Positions 29,595 through 38,474 of a stretch of DNA of 64,000 bases are shown one piece after another. Source of the stretch: Gammaproteobacteria bacterium Milos-ODIII6. GTDB lineage: Bacteria; Pseudomonadota; Gammaproteobacteria; Chromatiales; Chromatiaceae. The translations under genes and the position numbers were made by a program. Positions within the stretch are counted from its first letter, which is position 1. Every line of letters begins with the position of its first letter. The DNA is taken from assembly GCA_029228645.1 (NCBI GenBank), contig JAPTHR010000001.1, positions 302,925-366,924 on the forward strand. The letters are read 5' to 3'. The notes below the pieces were generated by a model. That model saw nothing but the letters and a program-made list of their open reading frames with translations. It searched no databases and was not told the DNA's origin.

Positions 29595-30578
29595 ATGTTA
29601 TCGAGAGTGGCAGAGACGATTTACTGGCTCGGACGCTACGTCGAGCGCGCCGAGAACACCGCGCGCCTGTTGCGCGTCAATGCGCAACTGGTGATGGATA
29701 CCCCGCGCGGTGTCAGCCCTGGCTGGGAGCCGCTGATCCAGATCGCGGGCCTGCAGGACAGATTCGCGCAATGCTGCGATGACGCGAACGAACGCAATGT
29801 GGTGCGTTATCTCATCGGCGCGGGCGACGTCCCGGGCTCGATACTGTTCTCCCTGGGAGCGGCGCGCGAGAACGCCCGGACGGTGCGCGAGATCCTGCCG
29901 CGTAGCGCCTGGGAGTCGCTCAACGAGCTCTACTGGTATTCCAAGGACCACGCTCAACAGGGCGTGAGCAAGAAGGGTCGCGACGCCTACCTGGACGCGG
30001 TGATCCGCGGTTCACAGGAACTGCAGGGCGTGTTCGCCTCGGTGATGTACCGTGACGATGCGCACCGATTCCTGCGTATCGGGCGCAGCCTGGAACGTGC
30101 GGACATGACCACGCGCATCATCGATGTGCGCTCCACCGACCTGTTCGACGAGGAGCAGATCGAATCCCAGACCCTGGATGCGCTGCAGTGGATCAGCGTG
30201 CTCAAGTCATTGTCCGGCTACCAGAGCTACCGCCGGGTGCGCGAAACCCGGGTGCGGCGCAGCGAGGTCCTGGCCTTCCTGTTGCAGGACCCGGCCTTCC
30301 CCCGCTCGGTCGCGCACTGCCTCAACGGCGTGGAGGAAAGCATCGGCGGGGTCGGCAACGGCCAGCGGGTATTGCGCCGACTGCGCACGGTTATCCGCAA
30401 GACCACTTCGCTGAACGTGGTGAAGCTGAGCCAGCAGGAGCTGCACAAGTTCCTCGACGACGTTCAACTCGGCGTGATGCGGGTCCACCAGGAAGTGGCG
30501 AACACGTATTTCCTGCTGCAGTACGACACCAGCCAGAGCCAGAGCCAGAGCCAGAGCCAGGTGCAGGTGGCCGGTTAG
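29595..30578 (+). CDS. Alpha-E domain protein (DUF403)
   Basis: A 327-residue all-helical protein. The N-terminus MLSRVAETIYWLGRYVERAENTARLLRVN matches the family exactly, and FLRIGRSLERADMTTRIIDVRS is the second conserved block. It ends with a low-complexity tail in which Gln-Ser is repeated five times (SQSQSQSQSQVQVAG), encoded by a short CAGAGC-type tandem repeat near 30530-30560. Start 29595 lies one base after the ATP-grasp stop. The gene always accompanies circularly permuted ATP-grasp genes; biochemical role unknown. Confidence 0.9.
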   Translation: MLSRVAETIYWLGRYVERAENTARLLRVNAQLVMDTPRGVSPGWEPLIQIAGLQDRFAQCCDDANERNVVRYLIGAGDVPGSILFSLGAARENARTVREILPRSAWESLNELYWYSKDHAQQGVSKKGRDAYLDAVIRGSQELQGVFASVMYRDDAHRFLRIGRSLERADMTTRIIDVRSTDLFDEEQIESQTLDALQWISVLKSLSGYQSYRRVRETRVRRSEVLAFLLQDPAFPRSVAHCLNGVEESIGGVGNGQRVLRRLRTVIRKTTSLNVVKLSQQELHKFLDDVQLGVMRVHQEVANTYFLLQYDTSQSQSQSQSQVQVAG

Positions 30579-31119
30579 CGTCCTGTTCCCCTGCCCTGGT
30601 GTGCTTCGGCCAGGCGCACGTAATGCGCCGCGGAATAGGCCAGGTACTCGCGCTCCCGGTCGCTCAGCGGACGCACACGGCGCGCCGGTGAGCCGGTGTA
30701 GAGATAGCCGCTCTCGAGCACCTTGCCGCCGGGTACCAGCGCCTTGGCGCCGAGCATGACTCCGGTTCGATCACCGCGCGGTCGAGTATCACCGCGCCCA
30801 TGCCGATCAGGCACAGGTCGCCGATCGTGCAGCCGTGCAACACCACGCTGTGCCCCACGGTCACCTGATCGCCGACGATCAATGGCGTGCCGCCCGGCAG
30901 ATACGCGCTGTCGTGGCTGTTGTGCAGCACGCTGTTGTCCTGGATGTTGCTCTCTGCGCCGACGCGAATGCGGTTCACATCGCCGCGAATCACCACCCCC
31001 GGCCAGATGCTGCTGCGCTCGCCGATATGCACGTCACCAATGACAGTGCAGCGCGGATCGAGGTAGGCCGAGGCGGCAATCCGGGGATGCTGTTCACGGA
31101 ACGGACGGATATCTGCCAT
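30575..31119 (-). pseudogene. Gamma-class carbonic anhydrase / transferase hexapeptide protein, frameshifted
   Basis: The N-terminal part, read from 31119, is a left-handed beta-helix protein (IGERSSIWPGVVIRGDVNRIRVG, then IQDNSVLHNSHDS, VTVGHSVVLHGCTIGD, IGMGAVILDRAVIEP). His residues placed as in YrdA/CaiE-type proteins could bind zinc. After about 30765 homology jumps frame: GVMLGAKALVPGGKVLESGYLYTGSPARRVRP continues in another frame to 30575. One base appears to be missing between GAACCGGA and GTCATG. It is either a real pseudogene or a sequencing error. The stop overlaps the end of the convergent alpha-E gene. Confidence 0.8.
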
Positions 31120-31251
31120 GCGGGTGCCCAGAGCGGTGCCAATGCCGCCATAATAGCGTCAATGTTCAAGAGGCGACGGCGTGCGCCGATAACGCCTGCG
31201 GCAGGTCCGCGCGGTCCTGCCGCTTCCGAAACCCAAAACGCGAGAGGCCCA

Positions 31252-31824
31252 ATGGATACCTCCACGATCGTCACCCTTGTCATCCTGGCCGTGCTGATCG
31301 GCTATGCGATCCTGATCTACAACAGCCTGGTCGCGCTCAAGCATGCGGTCAGCCAGGCATGGTCGAATATCGACGTTCTGCTCAAGCAGCGCCACGACGA
31401 GCTGCCCAAGCTGGTCGAGACCTGCAAGCAGTACATGAAGCACGAGCGCGAGACCCTGGAGCGGGTGATGCAGGCGCGTTCCGCGGTGCATGACGCGCAG
31501 GCGCGTGGCGACGTGGGCGGCCTGGGCGAGGCAGAAGGCGTGTTGCGCCTCGGTCTCGGGCAGCTGTTCGCGGTCGCCGAGGCCTACCCGGATCTCAAGG
31601 CAAACGAAAGCTTCCGCCAGCTGCAGACGCGCATCAGCGCGCTCGAGAACAGCATTGCCGACCGGCGTGAGTTCTACAACGCGGCGGTCAACAACAACAA
31701 CGTGCGCATCGAGCAGTTCCCTGACCTCATCATCGCGCGCCTGCTCAACTTCAAGGCGGCCGAGCTGCTCGAGTTCAGCGAGGCGGAAAAGGCGGACGTC
31801 AACCTGGGCAGCCTTTTCGGCTGA
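31252..31824 (+). CDS. lemA: LemA family protein
   Basis: A 190-residue inner-membrane protein: an N-terminal anchor (STIVTLVILAVLIGYAILIYN), then the coiled LemA domain (LVALKHAVSQAWSNIDVLLKQRHDELPKLV, AVAEAYPDLKANESF, ISALENSIADRREFYNAAVN). The C-terminal part ends FKAAELLEFSEAEKADVNLG. Start ATG 31252 has a GAGAGG site. It is directly followed by a GIDE-domain membrane protein, a pairing common in gammaproteobacteria. LemA is linked to envelope stress and peptidase partners; its molecular role is unclear. Confidence 0.93.
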   Translation: MDTSTIVTLVILAVLIGYAILIYNSLVALKHAVSQAWSNIDVLLKQRHDELPKLVETCKQYMKHERETLERVMQARSAVHDAQARGDVGGLGEAEGVLRLGLGQLFAVAEAYPDLKANESFRQLQTRISALENSIADRREFYNAAVNNNNVRIEQFPDLIIARLLNFKAAELLEFSEAEKADVNLGSLFG

Positions 31825-31827
31825 AGC

Positions 31828-32781
31828 ATGTCGGCCAACTGGCTCGCGTCTGTCCAGCAGTGGCCGACCGGTCTGCTGATTTTCATCGGGGTGGTCGGCC
31901 TGGTGGCGTTGTTCGTCGGGTTCTCCGCGCTGCGCCGCTACCGCCTGATCGAAGACGTCCCGACCGCCAAGGTGCGCTCGGCGCACCAGGGCTACGTCGA
32001 ACTGCGTGGTGTTGCCGCTGCCCTGCCGGGCGAGCCGATCGTCGCACCCCTGACCCAGACGCACTGCTGCTGGTTCAGCTACCGGGTCGAACACCGGGCG
32101 GACAAGGGCTGGCGCACGCTGCACAGCTCCACCAGCGACGGCCTGTTCCTGCTGCGCGATGAGACCGGTGAATGCGTCATCGATCCGGATGGCGCCGAGG
32201 TCGACAGCGCCCACAGCCAGACCTGGTACGGGGATGCCGGGTCCGGTGTCCCGGGAATGCATCGGCTCGAGCGCGAAATGGGCCTGGGCCTGCGCGTCGC
32301 AACCCGGGTGTTGAGCCACACCAGCGCGTTTGTTGGAGACAACCACCGTTTCTCCGAACAGATCATCCTGGAGGGGGATCCGCTGTATGCCATCGGTGAG
32401 TTCCGCTCCCTGGACGACAGCGATTTCTCGGAAAGTGAGCGCGCCCGGATGCTCGAGCTGCTGCGTGAATGGAAGGCGAACCCCGAGACCCTGCGTGCGC
32501 GTTTCGATCATGACCGCAACGGGGTGATCGACCAGCGCGAATGGGAGCATGCCCGCCAGGTCGCCGCGGAGAGGGCCAGGGAGGAACTCGCCGAGGCGCG
32601 CACCGACACCCATGTGCACCTCCTGCGCCGGCCCAGGGATCGGCTCTTCCTGATCGCAAACCGCGAGCAGCCAGTCCTCATCCGGCGGCTGCGCTGGCGG
32701 GCAGGCATCGGTCTCGGGGTGTTTGGCGTGGCGCTGATGTTGCTCGCCGTGGCCTTCGCCGGACAGCAACTGGGCGCGTAG
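31828..32781 (+). CDS. GIDE-domain membrane protein with an EF-hand
   Basis: A 317-residue inner-membrane protein. TM helix ~15-33, then a GIDE/MUL1-like region (~40-195: RSAHQGYVELRGVA, THCCWFSYRVE, ILEGDPLYAIGEF). Residues 227-238 (DHDRNGVIDQRE) form a full EF-hand loop with acids or Asn at positions 1, 3, 5, 9 and 12 and Gly at 6, suggesting calcium binding. A C-terminal TM is at ~295-312. It is 3 nt after lemA, so the two form one unit. The stop codon lies inside the first unit of the downstream REP array. It is related to the eukaryotic mitochondrial ligase region but has no RING domain. Confidence 0.82.
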   Translation: MSANWLASVQQWPTGLLIFIGVVGLVALFVGFSALRRYRLIEDVPTAKVRSAHQGYVELRGVAAALPGEPIVAPLTQTHCCWFSYRVEHRADKGWRTLHSSTSDGLFLLRDETGECVIDPDGAEVDSAHSQTWYGDAGSGVPGMHRLEREMGLGLRVATRVLSHTSAFVGDNHRFSEQIILEGDPLYAIGEFRSLDDSDFSESERARMLELLREWKANPETLRARFDHDRNGVIDQREWEHARQVAAERAREELAEARTDTHVHLLRRPRDRLFLIANREQPVLIRRLRWRAGIGLGVFGVALMLLAVAFAGQQLGA

Positions 32782-33500
32782 CAGCGAGCTTGCTCGCGAA
32801 GAGCAATCCGCAGGCACCCAGGCCTAATCCTTCGCGGCCAAGGCCGCTCCCACGAAAAGTGGCTTGATCGATCACCGGGACTCGTAGCAGCGAGCTTGCT
32901 CGCGAAGAGCAATCCGCAGGCGCCGAGGCTTAATCCTTCGCGGCCAAGGCCGCTCCCACGAAAAGTGGCTTGATCGATCACCGGGGCGCGTAGCAGCGAG
33001 CTTGCTCGCGAAGAGCAATCCGTAGGCACCCAGGCTTAATCTTCGCGGCCAGGGCCGCTCCTACGAAAAATGGCTTGATCGATCACCGGGGCGCGTAGCA
33101 GCGAGCTTGCTCGCGAAGAGCAATCCGCAGGCACCCAGGCCTAATCCTTCGCGGCCAAGGCCGCTCCCACGAAAAGTGGCTTGATCGGATGCCGGGACGC
33201 GTAGCAGCGAGCTTGCTCGCGAAGAGCAATCCGCAGGCGCCGAGGCTTAATCCTTCGCGGCCAAGGCCGCTCCCACGAAAAGTGGCTTGATCGATCACCG
33301 GGGCGCGTAGCAGCGAGCTTGCTCGCGAAGGGCGGCTCTATTGAAGGGTCCGCAACCGGCTCCTTCGCGGCCAGGGCCGCTCCCACGAAAAGTGGCTTGA
33401 TCGATCACCGGGGCGCGTAGCAGCGAGCTTGCTCGCGAAGAGCAATCCGCAGGCACCCAGGCTGAATCCTTCGCGGCCAAGGCCGCTCCTACGATTTGAG
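32778..33500. repeat. Tandem BIME-like REP array, seven ~106-bp units
   Basis: Units begin (GTAGCAGCGAGC) at 32778, 32884, 32990, 33095, 33201, 33307 and 33417. Each unit has a first palindrome AGCGAGCTTGCTCGC, a short linker, and a second one GCGGCCAAGGCCGC followed by TCCCACGAAAAG. Units are nearly identical, with 1-nt differences; unit six has a replaced linker (GGGCGGCTCTATTGAAGGG) and is 4 nt longer, and the last unit ends in CTACGATTTGAG. These are REP-type sequences of the kind seen in pseudomonads. The array fills the gap between lemA/GIDE and prlC. Confidence 0.9.
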
Positions 33501-33616
33501 GCCTGGCCGTCTCCATTAGTTTGTGAGCACTTGTGCAGAACCCCAGTCGCTGCCCGGGAAAGTCCAGCAGCTATCGTGTAAAAATAGTCGCCCCTGATAC
33601 GGAGATTTCCACGCGC

Positions 33617-35650
33617 ATGAACGACAATCCGCTGCTGCAGTTCGAAGAGCTGCCCCCGTTTGCCCACATCGAGCCGGAACACGTGGAGCCCGCGATCGAT
33701 TTCCTTCTCGCAGAGAATCGTCGCCGCATCGCGGAGCTGATCGACGGGCTCGACCAGCCGACCTGGGAGAACCTGATCGAACCGCTGGAGGAATGGGATG
33801 ACGAGCTCGACCGCGCCTGGTCGCCGGTCTCGCACATGAACTCAGTGGTCAACTCCGACGCGCTGCGGGCCGTCTACAATGCCTGTCTGCCGAAGCTGTC
33901 CGAGTACTCGACCGAGATCGGTCATAACGAGGGTCTCTACCTCGCGTACAAAAAACTGGCCGACTCCGACCAGGCGCTCGATCCGGACCAGCGCAAGGTG
34001 CTGGAAAACGCACTGCGCGACTTCCACCTGGCGGGTATCGACCTGCCGCCCGAGCGCAAGGCGCGTTTCAAGGAGATCTCGCAAAAGCTGTCCCAACTCA
34101 CCAGCCGTTACTCGGAGAACGTCCTGGACTGCACCAATGCCTGGGAGAAGCGAATCGGGGATGTCGGGCAGCTCGCGGGCCTGCCCGAGTCAGCGCTCGA
34201 GCTGGCGCGCCAGACCGCCGGGCAGCGCGATTACGAGGGCTGGCTGTTGACCCTCGACTACCCTTCCTATTTCCCGGTGATGACCTACGCGGATGACCGC
34301 GAGCTGCGGCGCGAGGTCTACCAGGCTTACAACACGCGCGCCTCGGAGCAGGGTCCGCACGATCGCAAGTTCGACAACAGCGCCATCATGGAGGAGATCC
34401 TGGCGTTGCGCCACGAGTTGGCGCAGCTGTTGGGCTTCGCGAATTACGCCGAGCTCTCGCTGGCGACCAAGATGGCGAAGTCGAGCGACGAAGTGATGCA
34501 CTTTCTGCACGACCTGGCGGGACGCTCGCATCCACAGGCTGAGCGGGAGCTGGCCGAGCTGCGCGAGTACGCCGCCTCGCTCGGGCATGACGACCTGCAG
34601 CCCTGGGATGCGGCCTACTTCAGCGAGAAACTGCGCCAGCAGCGCTACAACATCAGCCAGGAGGAGGTGAAACCCTACTTCCCGGAGACGCGCGTCATCC
34701 CCGGCATGTTCGAGGTAGTCGGGCGGCTGTATGGCGTCAGCTTCTGCGAGGTGGAGGGCGTCGAGGCCTGGCACCCGGACGTCAGGTTCTACGAAATACG
34801 CGAGTCGGACGGGCGCGTGCGCGGCCAGTTCTATTTCGATCTGTATGCGCGTCCCAACAAGCGCGGTGGCGCCTGGATGGACACCTGCCAGTCACGCATG
34901 GTGGTGCGCGAGCGCTGCCAGATCCCGGTCGCCTACATGACCTGTAACTTCACTCCGCCGGTGGGGGACAAGCCGGCGCTGTTGACCCACGACGAGGTCG
35001 AGACCCTGTTCCACGAGTTCGGTCACGGCCTGCACCACATGCTCACGCGCATCGATCACCCCGAGATTGCCGGCATCGCCGGCGTGGCCTGGGATGCGGT
35101 CGAGCTGCCATCCCAGTTCATGGAGAACTTCTGCTGGCAGCGTGAGGCGCTGAATCTGATTTCCGGGCACTACCAGACCGGGGAAGCCATTCCGGATGAA
35201 ATGTTCGAGCGCATGCTCGCGGCCAAGAACTTCCAGTCGGCCATGATGATGGTGCGTCAGCTGGAGTTCTCGATGTTTGATTTCCGCATCCACCTCGAGT
35301 ACGACCCGGCCCGCGGCGGACACATCTACGAGATTCTCGACCAGGTGCGGGACGAGGTCGCGGTCATTCGGCCACCGGCCTGGAACCGCTTCCCGCACGG
35401 CTTCTCGCACATCTTCGCGGGCGGCTATGCCGCCGGCTACTACAGCTACAAGTGGGCCGAGGTGTTGTCCGCGGATGCTTTCTCGCTGTTCGAGGAGCGC
35501 GGCGTGTTCGACGCCGAGACCGGGCGCGCCTTCCTCGAGAACATCCTCGAGCGTGGCGGCTCGCGCGATGCGGCGGAGCTGTTCCGCGCCTTCCGCGGGC
35601 GCGAGCCGGAGATCGACGCCCTGCTGCGGCACTCCGGCATCGCGGCCTGA
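33617..35650 (+). CDS. prlC: Oligopeptidase A (M3 metallopeptidase)
   Basis: A 677-residue cytoplasmic zinc peptidase that degrades oligopeptides, including released signal peptides. The HEXXH motif is in LFHEFGHGLHHMLTRI (about residue 466), with the third ligand downstream in SQFMENFCWQ. The N-terminus MNDNPLLQFEELPPFAHIEPEHVEPAI is typical of the enterobacterial enzyme. Start ATG 33617 follows a GGAG. It is preceded by the REP array and followed 23 nt later by an SH3-domain protein. Confidence 0.95.
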   Translation: MNDNPLLQFEELPPFAHIEPEHVEPAIDFLLAENRRRIAELIDGLDQPTWENLIEPLEEWDDELDRAWSPVSHMNSVVNSDALRAVYNACLPKLSEYSTEIGHNEGLYLAYKKLADSDQALDPDQRKVLENALRDFHLAGIDLPPERKARFKEISQKLSQLTSRYSENVLDCTNAWEKRIGDVGQLAGLPESALELARQTAGQRDYEGWLLTLDYPSYFPVMTYADDRELRREVYQAYNTRASEQGPHDRKFDNSAIMEEILALRHELAQLLGFANYAELSLATKMAKSSDEVMHFLHDLAGRSHPQAERELAELREYAASLGHDDLQPWDAAYFSEKLRQQRYNISQEEVKPYFPETRVIPGMFEVVGRLYGVSFCEVEGVEAWHPDVRFYEIRESDGRVRGQFYFDLYARPNKRGGAWMDTCQSRMVVRERCQIPVAYMTCNFTPPVGDKPALLTHDEVETLFHEFGHGLHHMLTRIDHPEIAGIAGVAWDAVELPSQFMENFCWQREALNLISGHYQTGEAIPDEMFERMLAAKNFQSAMMMVRQLEFSMFDFRIHLEYDPARGGHIYEILDQVRDEVAVIRPPAWNRFPHGFSHIFAGGYAAGYYSYKWAEVLSADAFSLFEERGVFDAETGRAFLENILERGGSRDAAELFRAFRGREPEIDALLRHSGIAA

Positions 35651-35673
35651 CAGTCAGGGCGGGGGCCACGGGC

Positions 35674-36342
35674 ATGAAGCCATTCCTGATCGCGCTGCTG
35701 ATGCTCTTCAGCATGCTCGCCGGTGCGGCGCATATCACCGACAAGCTGGTGGTTGGGCTGTATGCGGACAAGGAGCTGGGCGGCGAACCACTGCAGTTGC
35801 TCACCAGTGGCACGCCGGTCGAGGTGTTGCAGGAGGGCAAGGGCGTGCTCCGGGTCAGGCTTGCCGATGACACCCGCGGCTGGCTCGAGACGCGCTATGT
35901 CTCGGAAGAGAAGCCGGCCGCGATGAAGCTGCTGGAGGCGCAGGCCGAGCTGCGTACGCTGCGCTCGCGCCTCGACCCGGATGGGACGGCCACAGCGGCG
36001 GAGCCAGGCAACCCCACCGCGAGCGCAGAGCGGGTATACGCCGGCCTGGCCTTGAACAAGGCCAAGGCCCGCATCGCCGAGCTCGAGGCGCAACTGGGTG
36101 ACCTGCCACGTCTGGTCGAGGCCGGGCGTGAACTGGAACAGGCAAGGGAGCGTCTCGCCCGGATTCACGCCCTGGTGGCAGCCGATGGCGCCTCCGGGCA
36201 GGCGCTCAGAGAAACCCCCGCCTTCTGGCGGCCTTACCTTGCCTGGGGGCTGGGTGGTCTGATGGCGGTGCTGGGTTTCGTCTCGGGTGTGGCCTTTATC
36301 GGGTACCGCATCCGGCGCCGCTACGGTGACCTCCACCTGTAG
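35674..36342 (+). CDS. SH3-domain membrane protein (YgiM/TIGR04211-like)
   Basis: A 222-residue envelope protein. Signal peptide ~1-18 (MKPFLIALLMLFSMLAGAA), then a bacterial SH3 domain ~20-80 (KLVVGLYADKELGGEPLQLL, then RVRLADDTRGWLETRYVS). A coiled coil follows (~90-180: KLLEAQAELRTLRSRL, ARIAELEAQLGDL). A C-terminal TM helix (YLAWGLGGLMAVLGFVSGVAF) ends in a basic tail RIRRRYGDLHL. This order matches the YgiM family. The role is unknown; envelope-associated. It follows prlC on the same strand with no obvious terminator between them. Confidence 0.85.
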   Translation: MKPFLIALLMLFSMLAGAAHITDKLVVGLYADKELGGEPLQLLTSGTPVEVLQEGKGVLRVRLADDTRGWLETRYVSEEKPAAMKLLEAQAELRTLRSRLDPDGTATAAEPGNPTASAERVYAGLALNKAKARIAELEAQLGDLPRLVEAGRELEQARERLARIHALVAADGASGQALRETPAFWRPYLAWGLGGLMAVLGFVSGVAFIGYRIRRRYGDLHL

Positions 36343-36407
36343 TGGCGTGAGTCTGCAAGGGGGTGCGATTCAGCGCCCACTCAATCGGTAAGGACAAGCA
36401 CGGGTGA

Positions 36408-37421
36408 CTATTTGTCGCGCGTCTCGGCGGCGTATTCGAAAGAGTCGTAATGCATCTGTCCCTCCGGCACGCCCTTGGCAAGAAAGGCGTCCCGCGCCGA
36501 CTTCACCATGATCGGTGGCCCAGCCATGTAGATGTCGTAGTCCGGCAGATTGGGTATGTCGGCCAGCACGGCCTCGTGGACGAAGCCGGTGCGCCCCTCC
36601 CAATTCGCGCCCGGTTCGGAGAGAACCGGGACGAAATCGAAGTTGCTGTGCGCTTTGGCCCATTCCGCGGGCAGATCCGGCAGGTACAGGTCCTCGTGCG
36701 AGCGCACCCCCCAGTAGAGCCTCATCGGGCGGGTGGTGCCCTTGTTGAAGCTGTGTTCGATCTGGCCCTTGAGTGGCGCGAAGCCGGTGCCGCCCCCGAT
36801 GAACAACCAGGGACGCGCACTGTCATCGTCGAGCACGAAGGTGCCGAGCGGCGCCTCGATGCGCAGAATCGCCTTGTCCTGCATCTGGCCGAAGGCCCAG
36901 TCGGTGAACTTGCCGCCGTCGACATGCCGGATATGCAGTTCGATCAGCTTGTCGTCCTCCGGTGCGTTGGCGATGGAGAACGCGCGCTTGCTCCCGTCGG
37001 CAAGTATGAAGTCGAGGTACTGGCCGGCACGGAACTGCAGGCGCTGATCCTCTGGCAGCTTGAGCCACAGGCGGATCACGTCATGCGCCAGGTGATCGAT
37101 CCTCTCGACGCGGCAGGGCAGGATACGGGGCTCGATGTCGGCGGCGCTTTCCACCTCGCGAACCTGCAGGGTCAGGTCGGATTGCGGAAAGCCGACGCAT
37201 GGCAGGCACTTTTCGTCCGATTCCATCTCCAGCGCTTCCGGCGGACCGTCCGGGTAGTCGATCTGGCCTTCGACCAGGTTGGCCATGCACGATCCACAGC
37301 GACCGCTGCGGCAGCCGTAGGGCAGGCCAACGCCAAGGCGGACCGCGGCGTCGAGTACGCTTTCGCCGTCCTGCACGACGAATTTCCTGCCACTGGGGCT
37401 GAGAGTCACTTCAAAGCTCAT
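36408..37421 (-). CDS. Ferredoxin-NAD(P)H reductase-like flavoprotein (CDP-6-deoxy-glucoseen reductase type)
   Basis: A 337-residue soluble electron-transfer flavoprotein. The N-terminal plant-type [2Fe-2S] domain has the ligand pattern CRSGRCGSC followed by C in KCLPC. The FAD-binding domain (~100-200) contains RAFSIAN, a variant of RxYS. The NAD(P)-binding domain has FIGGGTGFAPLKG and the end motif AGPPIMVKSARDAF. Start MSFEVTL (37421) is the family start. This type is annotated as CDP-6-deoxy-delta-3,4-glucoseen reductase, but no sugar biosynthesis genes are nearby, so the physiological partner is uncertain. It is divergent from the epimerase gene. Confidence 0.87.
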   Translation of the reverse strand: MSFEVTLSPSGRKFVVQDGESVLDAAVRLGVGLPYGCRSGRCGSCMANLVEGQIDYPDGPPEALEMESDEKCLPCVGFPQSDLTLQVREVESAADIEPRILPCRVERIDHLAHDVIRLWLKLPEDQRLQFRAGQYLDFILADGSKRAFSIANAPEDDKLIELHIRHVDGGKFTDWAFGQMQDKAILRIEAPLGTFVLDDDSARPWLFIGGGTGFAPLKGQIEHSFNKGTTRPMRLYWGVRSHEDLYLPDLPAEWAKAHSNFDFVPVLSEPGANWEGRTGFVHEAVLADIPNLPDYDIYMAGPPIMVKSARDAFLAKGVPEGQMHYDSFEYAAETRDK

Positions 37422-37497
37422 GGTGTCCTGGCACGTTCTTGATGGGATAATGCTGCATTGTCTGTGATCGGGAAGGTCAATTAAACCCGTTGGTGCC

Positions 37498-38361
37498 ATG
37501 TTAATCGTTGGTTGCGGCTATGTAGGACAGCGCGTCGCCGCGCGCGCGCAGCAGGAAGGGATCGCGGTAAGCGGCGTGGTGCGCAGCAAGGTCTCTGCCG
37601 CGCGCCTGGCTGAGCTTGGCATCGACAGCCTGTGCGTCGACCTCGAACACCAGCGCCTGCCGGCGGGCTCCACCCGCGACGAGGACGTCTTCTATTTCGC
37701 GCCCCCACCACCGGAAGGTGAGCACGACACCGGTATGCAGCGCTTTCTCGAGGGCCTCGCGCAGAGCGGGCAGCCGCGCCGGATACTGTATGTCAGTACC
37801 ACTGGGGTATACGGCGACTGCCATGGCGAATGGGTCGACGAGACCCGACCCGCCCATCCGCAGGTCGACCGCGCGCGTCGTCGCTGGCACGCCGAGCAGC
37901 TGCTGCGCGGCTGGCGCGATGCCAGCGGCGGCGAGCTGGTGATCCTGCGCGTGGCAGGCATCTATGGCCCGGGCCGGCTGCCCCTCGCGAGACTGAAAAA
38001 AAACCTGCCCATGGTCGCCGAGGCGGATGCCCCCTGGACCAACCGGATTCATGTCGACGACCTGGTAGAGACCTGCCTGCGCGGCATGCAGCGGGGCGTG
38101 GATGGCGAGGTCTACAATGCCTGCGATGGCCACCCCGGGAACATGACCGATTACTTCAACCGTGTAGCCGATTTCGCGGGCCTGCCGCGGCCACCCCTGG
38201 TGGACCTCGATCAGGCCGGCGCGACACTGTCACCGGGGATGCTCTCCTACCTTGCCGAATCGCGGCGCCTGAGCAATCGCAAGCTGCGCGAACAGCTGGG
38301 CGTGGTGCTGCGCTACCCGACCCTGGACGAGGGCCTGCCGGCCTGTTTCGACGGTTCCTGA
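37498..38361 (+). CDS. NAD-dependent epimerase/dehydratase-like protein (YeeZ type)
   Basis: A 287-residue extended-SDR protein. The nucleotide-binding loop is GCGYVGQRVA at the very start. Other recognisable elements: LYVSTTGVYGDCHGEW, with the Tyr probably in TGVYGD and no canonical YxxxK, and the downstream NRIHVDDLVETCL. Such YeeZ-like proteins are often found without a known substrate. Start ATG 37498. The stop is 4 nt from a single REP element. It is divergent from the reductase gene with a 76-nt spacer. Confidence 0.85.
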   Translation: MLIVGCGYVGQRVAARAQQEGIAVSGVVRSKVSAARLAELGIDSLCVDLEHQRLPAGSTRDEDVFYFAPPPPEGEHDTGMQRFLEGLAQSGQPRRILYVSTTGVYGDCHGEWVDETRPAHPQVDRARRRWHAEQLLRGWRDASGGELVILRVAGIYGPGRLPLARLKKNLPMVAEADAPWTNRIHVDDLVETCLRGMQRGVDGEVYNACDGHPGNMTDYFNRVADFAGLPRPPLVDLDQAGATLSPGMLSYLAESRRLSNRKLREQLGVVLRYPTLDEGLPACFDGS

Positions 38362-38365
38362 GTCA

Positions 38366-38390
38366 TTCGCGAGCTAGCTCGCTGCTACGA
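38366..38390. repeat. Single REP-like palindrome
   Basis: TTCGCGAGCTAGCTCGCTGC then TACGA, the inverse of the first palindrome in the 32.8-33.5 kb array, with TAG in place of TTG at the centre. A lone copy lies just after the epimerase stop. Confidence 0.75.
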
Positions 38391-38420
38391 AACCGTATCG
38401 GAAAGAATCCGGTAGCGCAT

Positions 38421-38452
38421 AAAAAACCCGAGGCCAAGGCCTCGGGTTTTTC
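38421..38452. terminator. Bidirectional rho-independent terminator
   Basis: AAACCCGAGGCC / GGCCTCGGGTTT stem around a 2-nt centre, A run left and T run right. It serves the epimerase gene and the convergent soxK-like gene. Confidence 0.9.
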
Positions 38453-38474
38453 GATCAGTCTGACCGGGTGGCGA

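Noticed and set aside
32778..33500. CRISPR array
   Set aside because: Whole units of 106 bp repeat, including what would be spacers; no unique spacers and no cas genes. REP/BIME type instead.
33338..33835. A 165-residue minus-strand frame across the REP array and the prlC start
   Set aside because: Composed partly of repeat-derived sequence and antisense to prlC; no domain.
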